Shown here: piece by piece, positions 63,081-64,000 of the stretch
Numbering within the stretch: the first letter of the stretch is position 1
Layout of the letters: each line of letters opens with the position of its first letter
Assembly: GCF_003254395.2 (NCBI RefSeq)
Contig: NC_037649.1
Coordinates: forward strand, 3,815,032 to 3,879,031
Origin: Apis mellifera
Taxonomy: Eukaryota; Arthropoda; Insecta; Hymenoptera; Apidae
Direction of reading: 5' to 3'
DNA: 64,000 nt
Position numbers and translations under genes: made by a program
Notes under the pieces: generated by a model
The model's input: only the letters and a program-made list of their open reading frames with translations
Database searches by the model: none
What the model was told of the DNA's origin: nothing

Positions 63081-63122
63081 TATTTATAGCAAAATATCAT
63101 ATAAAAATTGAATAATTTTGAT

Positions 63123-63191
63123 GTGATGTGTGTATGTGTGTGTGTATGTGTGTGTGTGTGTGTGTGTGTGTATAGAGAGAGAAAGAGAGAA
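63123..63191. repeat. (TG)n plus (GA)n compound microsatellite
   Basis: A GT-rich run to about 63172, interrupted by two TATG units, passes into a GA-rich run. It is notable as one of the few non-A/T simple repeats in the window. Confidence 0.9.
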
Positions 63192-64000
63192 TACAAATAT
63201 CACATATAAACATCAATTTCAAAATAAAATGTCTCAATGAAAATCGGTTATTCTTTACCGACGAAATAATTTTTTAAAAATTAAATCAAACGAAATCAAA
63301 TTGAATCTTTTTAAGATGTTAGAAAGATATTCGAAAGATAGTCAATTAATTAGATATTAATTATTAAATTAGAATCAGTTTATTAAAAATTTTAAAAAAA
63401 TTATTATCGGTCAAAATCGCAAAGAAAAAAAAGCAAAGATTATAATTTTTAACTTTTTTATATCAAGCCAAAGAAAATTTTTGCTTTTATAAATGCAATA
63501 AAATGTAAATTAAATAAGTTAAATCTAACAAGTAAGTATTTGTAGATTTAATTAAGAAAATTTCATCAAAATTTCATTAATTATGAGTTACAAAAGTTCG
63601 AAAATATTCAAATTCATAATTTTTCACTATTTTTCATCTATGTAACTAATAAATCTAAAAATGTTCAATGCAATTTTTTATGCATCAATTGATTTTGATG
63701 AAACTTTATAAATGTATAATTTACTTAGATTGATATAAAATACGTTTTTTATAGATTCAAATAAAAAAATTAAAAATCGAAATTTATTTTTTTTCGCAAT
63801 TTCAATCAATAATAATTTAAAAAAAATTCAATTTATTTAAAAAAATGATTTCTTTTGAATAATAATTGATTTTCACTGAGAATTACTATATATATATATA
63901 TATATATTAAAATGAAATATAAATCTGTGTCTTATCTTTTTTATCATATATTAAATTTTACAAAATTAAAAAAAGAATCTCACAAATTAATTATTTTTGA
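63192..64000. other. AT-rich DNA to the window end
   Basis: No open frame, splice-bounded block or recognised repeat, except a short (TA)n run near 63886-63908. Confidence 0.4.

Noticed and set aside
1..64000. CRISPR array, bacterial operons, phage or viral genes
   Set aside because: No regular direct repeats with unique spacers, no ribosome-binding-site spaced gene chains, and no viral protein domains; all real genes are spliced eukaryotic ones.

Overview
This is an intron-bearing eukaryotic window, very AT-rich (about four fifths A+T by eye), with small introns, AT-filled intergenic DNA and coding exons standing out as GC-richer blocks. Base composition, intron sizes and orthologue set fit an insect, most plausibly a hymenopteran such as a bee; this is inference. 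I built the gene models by hand from GT/AG sites and frame continuity, and all seven close in frame.

Layout. 1-16517: long AT-rich region with no gene I can recognise, but with several unexplained GC-richer islands (about 5641-5941, 7941-8530, 10371-10740), one with long open frames on the minus strand, and a large imperfect palindrome carrying GATA motifs (6717-6798). 16518-28968 and beyond (+): an ANKRD50 orthologue (14 coding exons, 1466 aa: P-loop NTPase plus about 17 ankyrin repeats), with a leader full of small upstream ORFs and probably an intron in its 3' UTR. 30189-32187 (+): a short SLC1 glutamate/aspartate transporter (457 aa). 33014-37730 (+): RBM26/27, called swm in flies (960 aa; CCCH finger, two RRMs). 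39247-40797 (-): SLC10A7 (339 aa), tail-to-tail with swm. 44437-52576 (-): Wee1 kinase (589 aa) with a 6.2-kb first intron. 53821-54900 (+): prenylated Rab acceptor PRA1/RABAC1 (203 aa), head-to-head with Wee1. 56460-62655 (+): a TMEM16/anoctamin of the ANO1-like group (994 aa) with a complete calcium site.

The genes are independent housekeeping or signalling genes, not an operon or pathway. Loose themes are membrane traffic (ANKRD50, PRA1) and membrane transport (SLC1, SLC10A7, anoctamin). The most novel-looking item is a dispersed family of about 200-230-bp palindromic elements (at least four copies: near 12.2, 28.4, 50.0 and 62.9 kb) that looks like a non-autonomous, TA-targeting mariner-type MITE. 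Others are a duplicated splice acceptor in swm whose first copy would give an immediate stop, a Thr-to-Ile change in the substrate motif of the SLC1 transporter, and overlapping upstream ORFs before ANKRD50. I found no tRNA, rRNA or CRISPR array.
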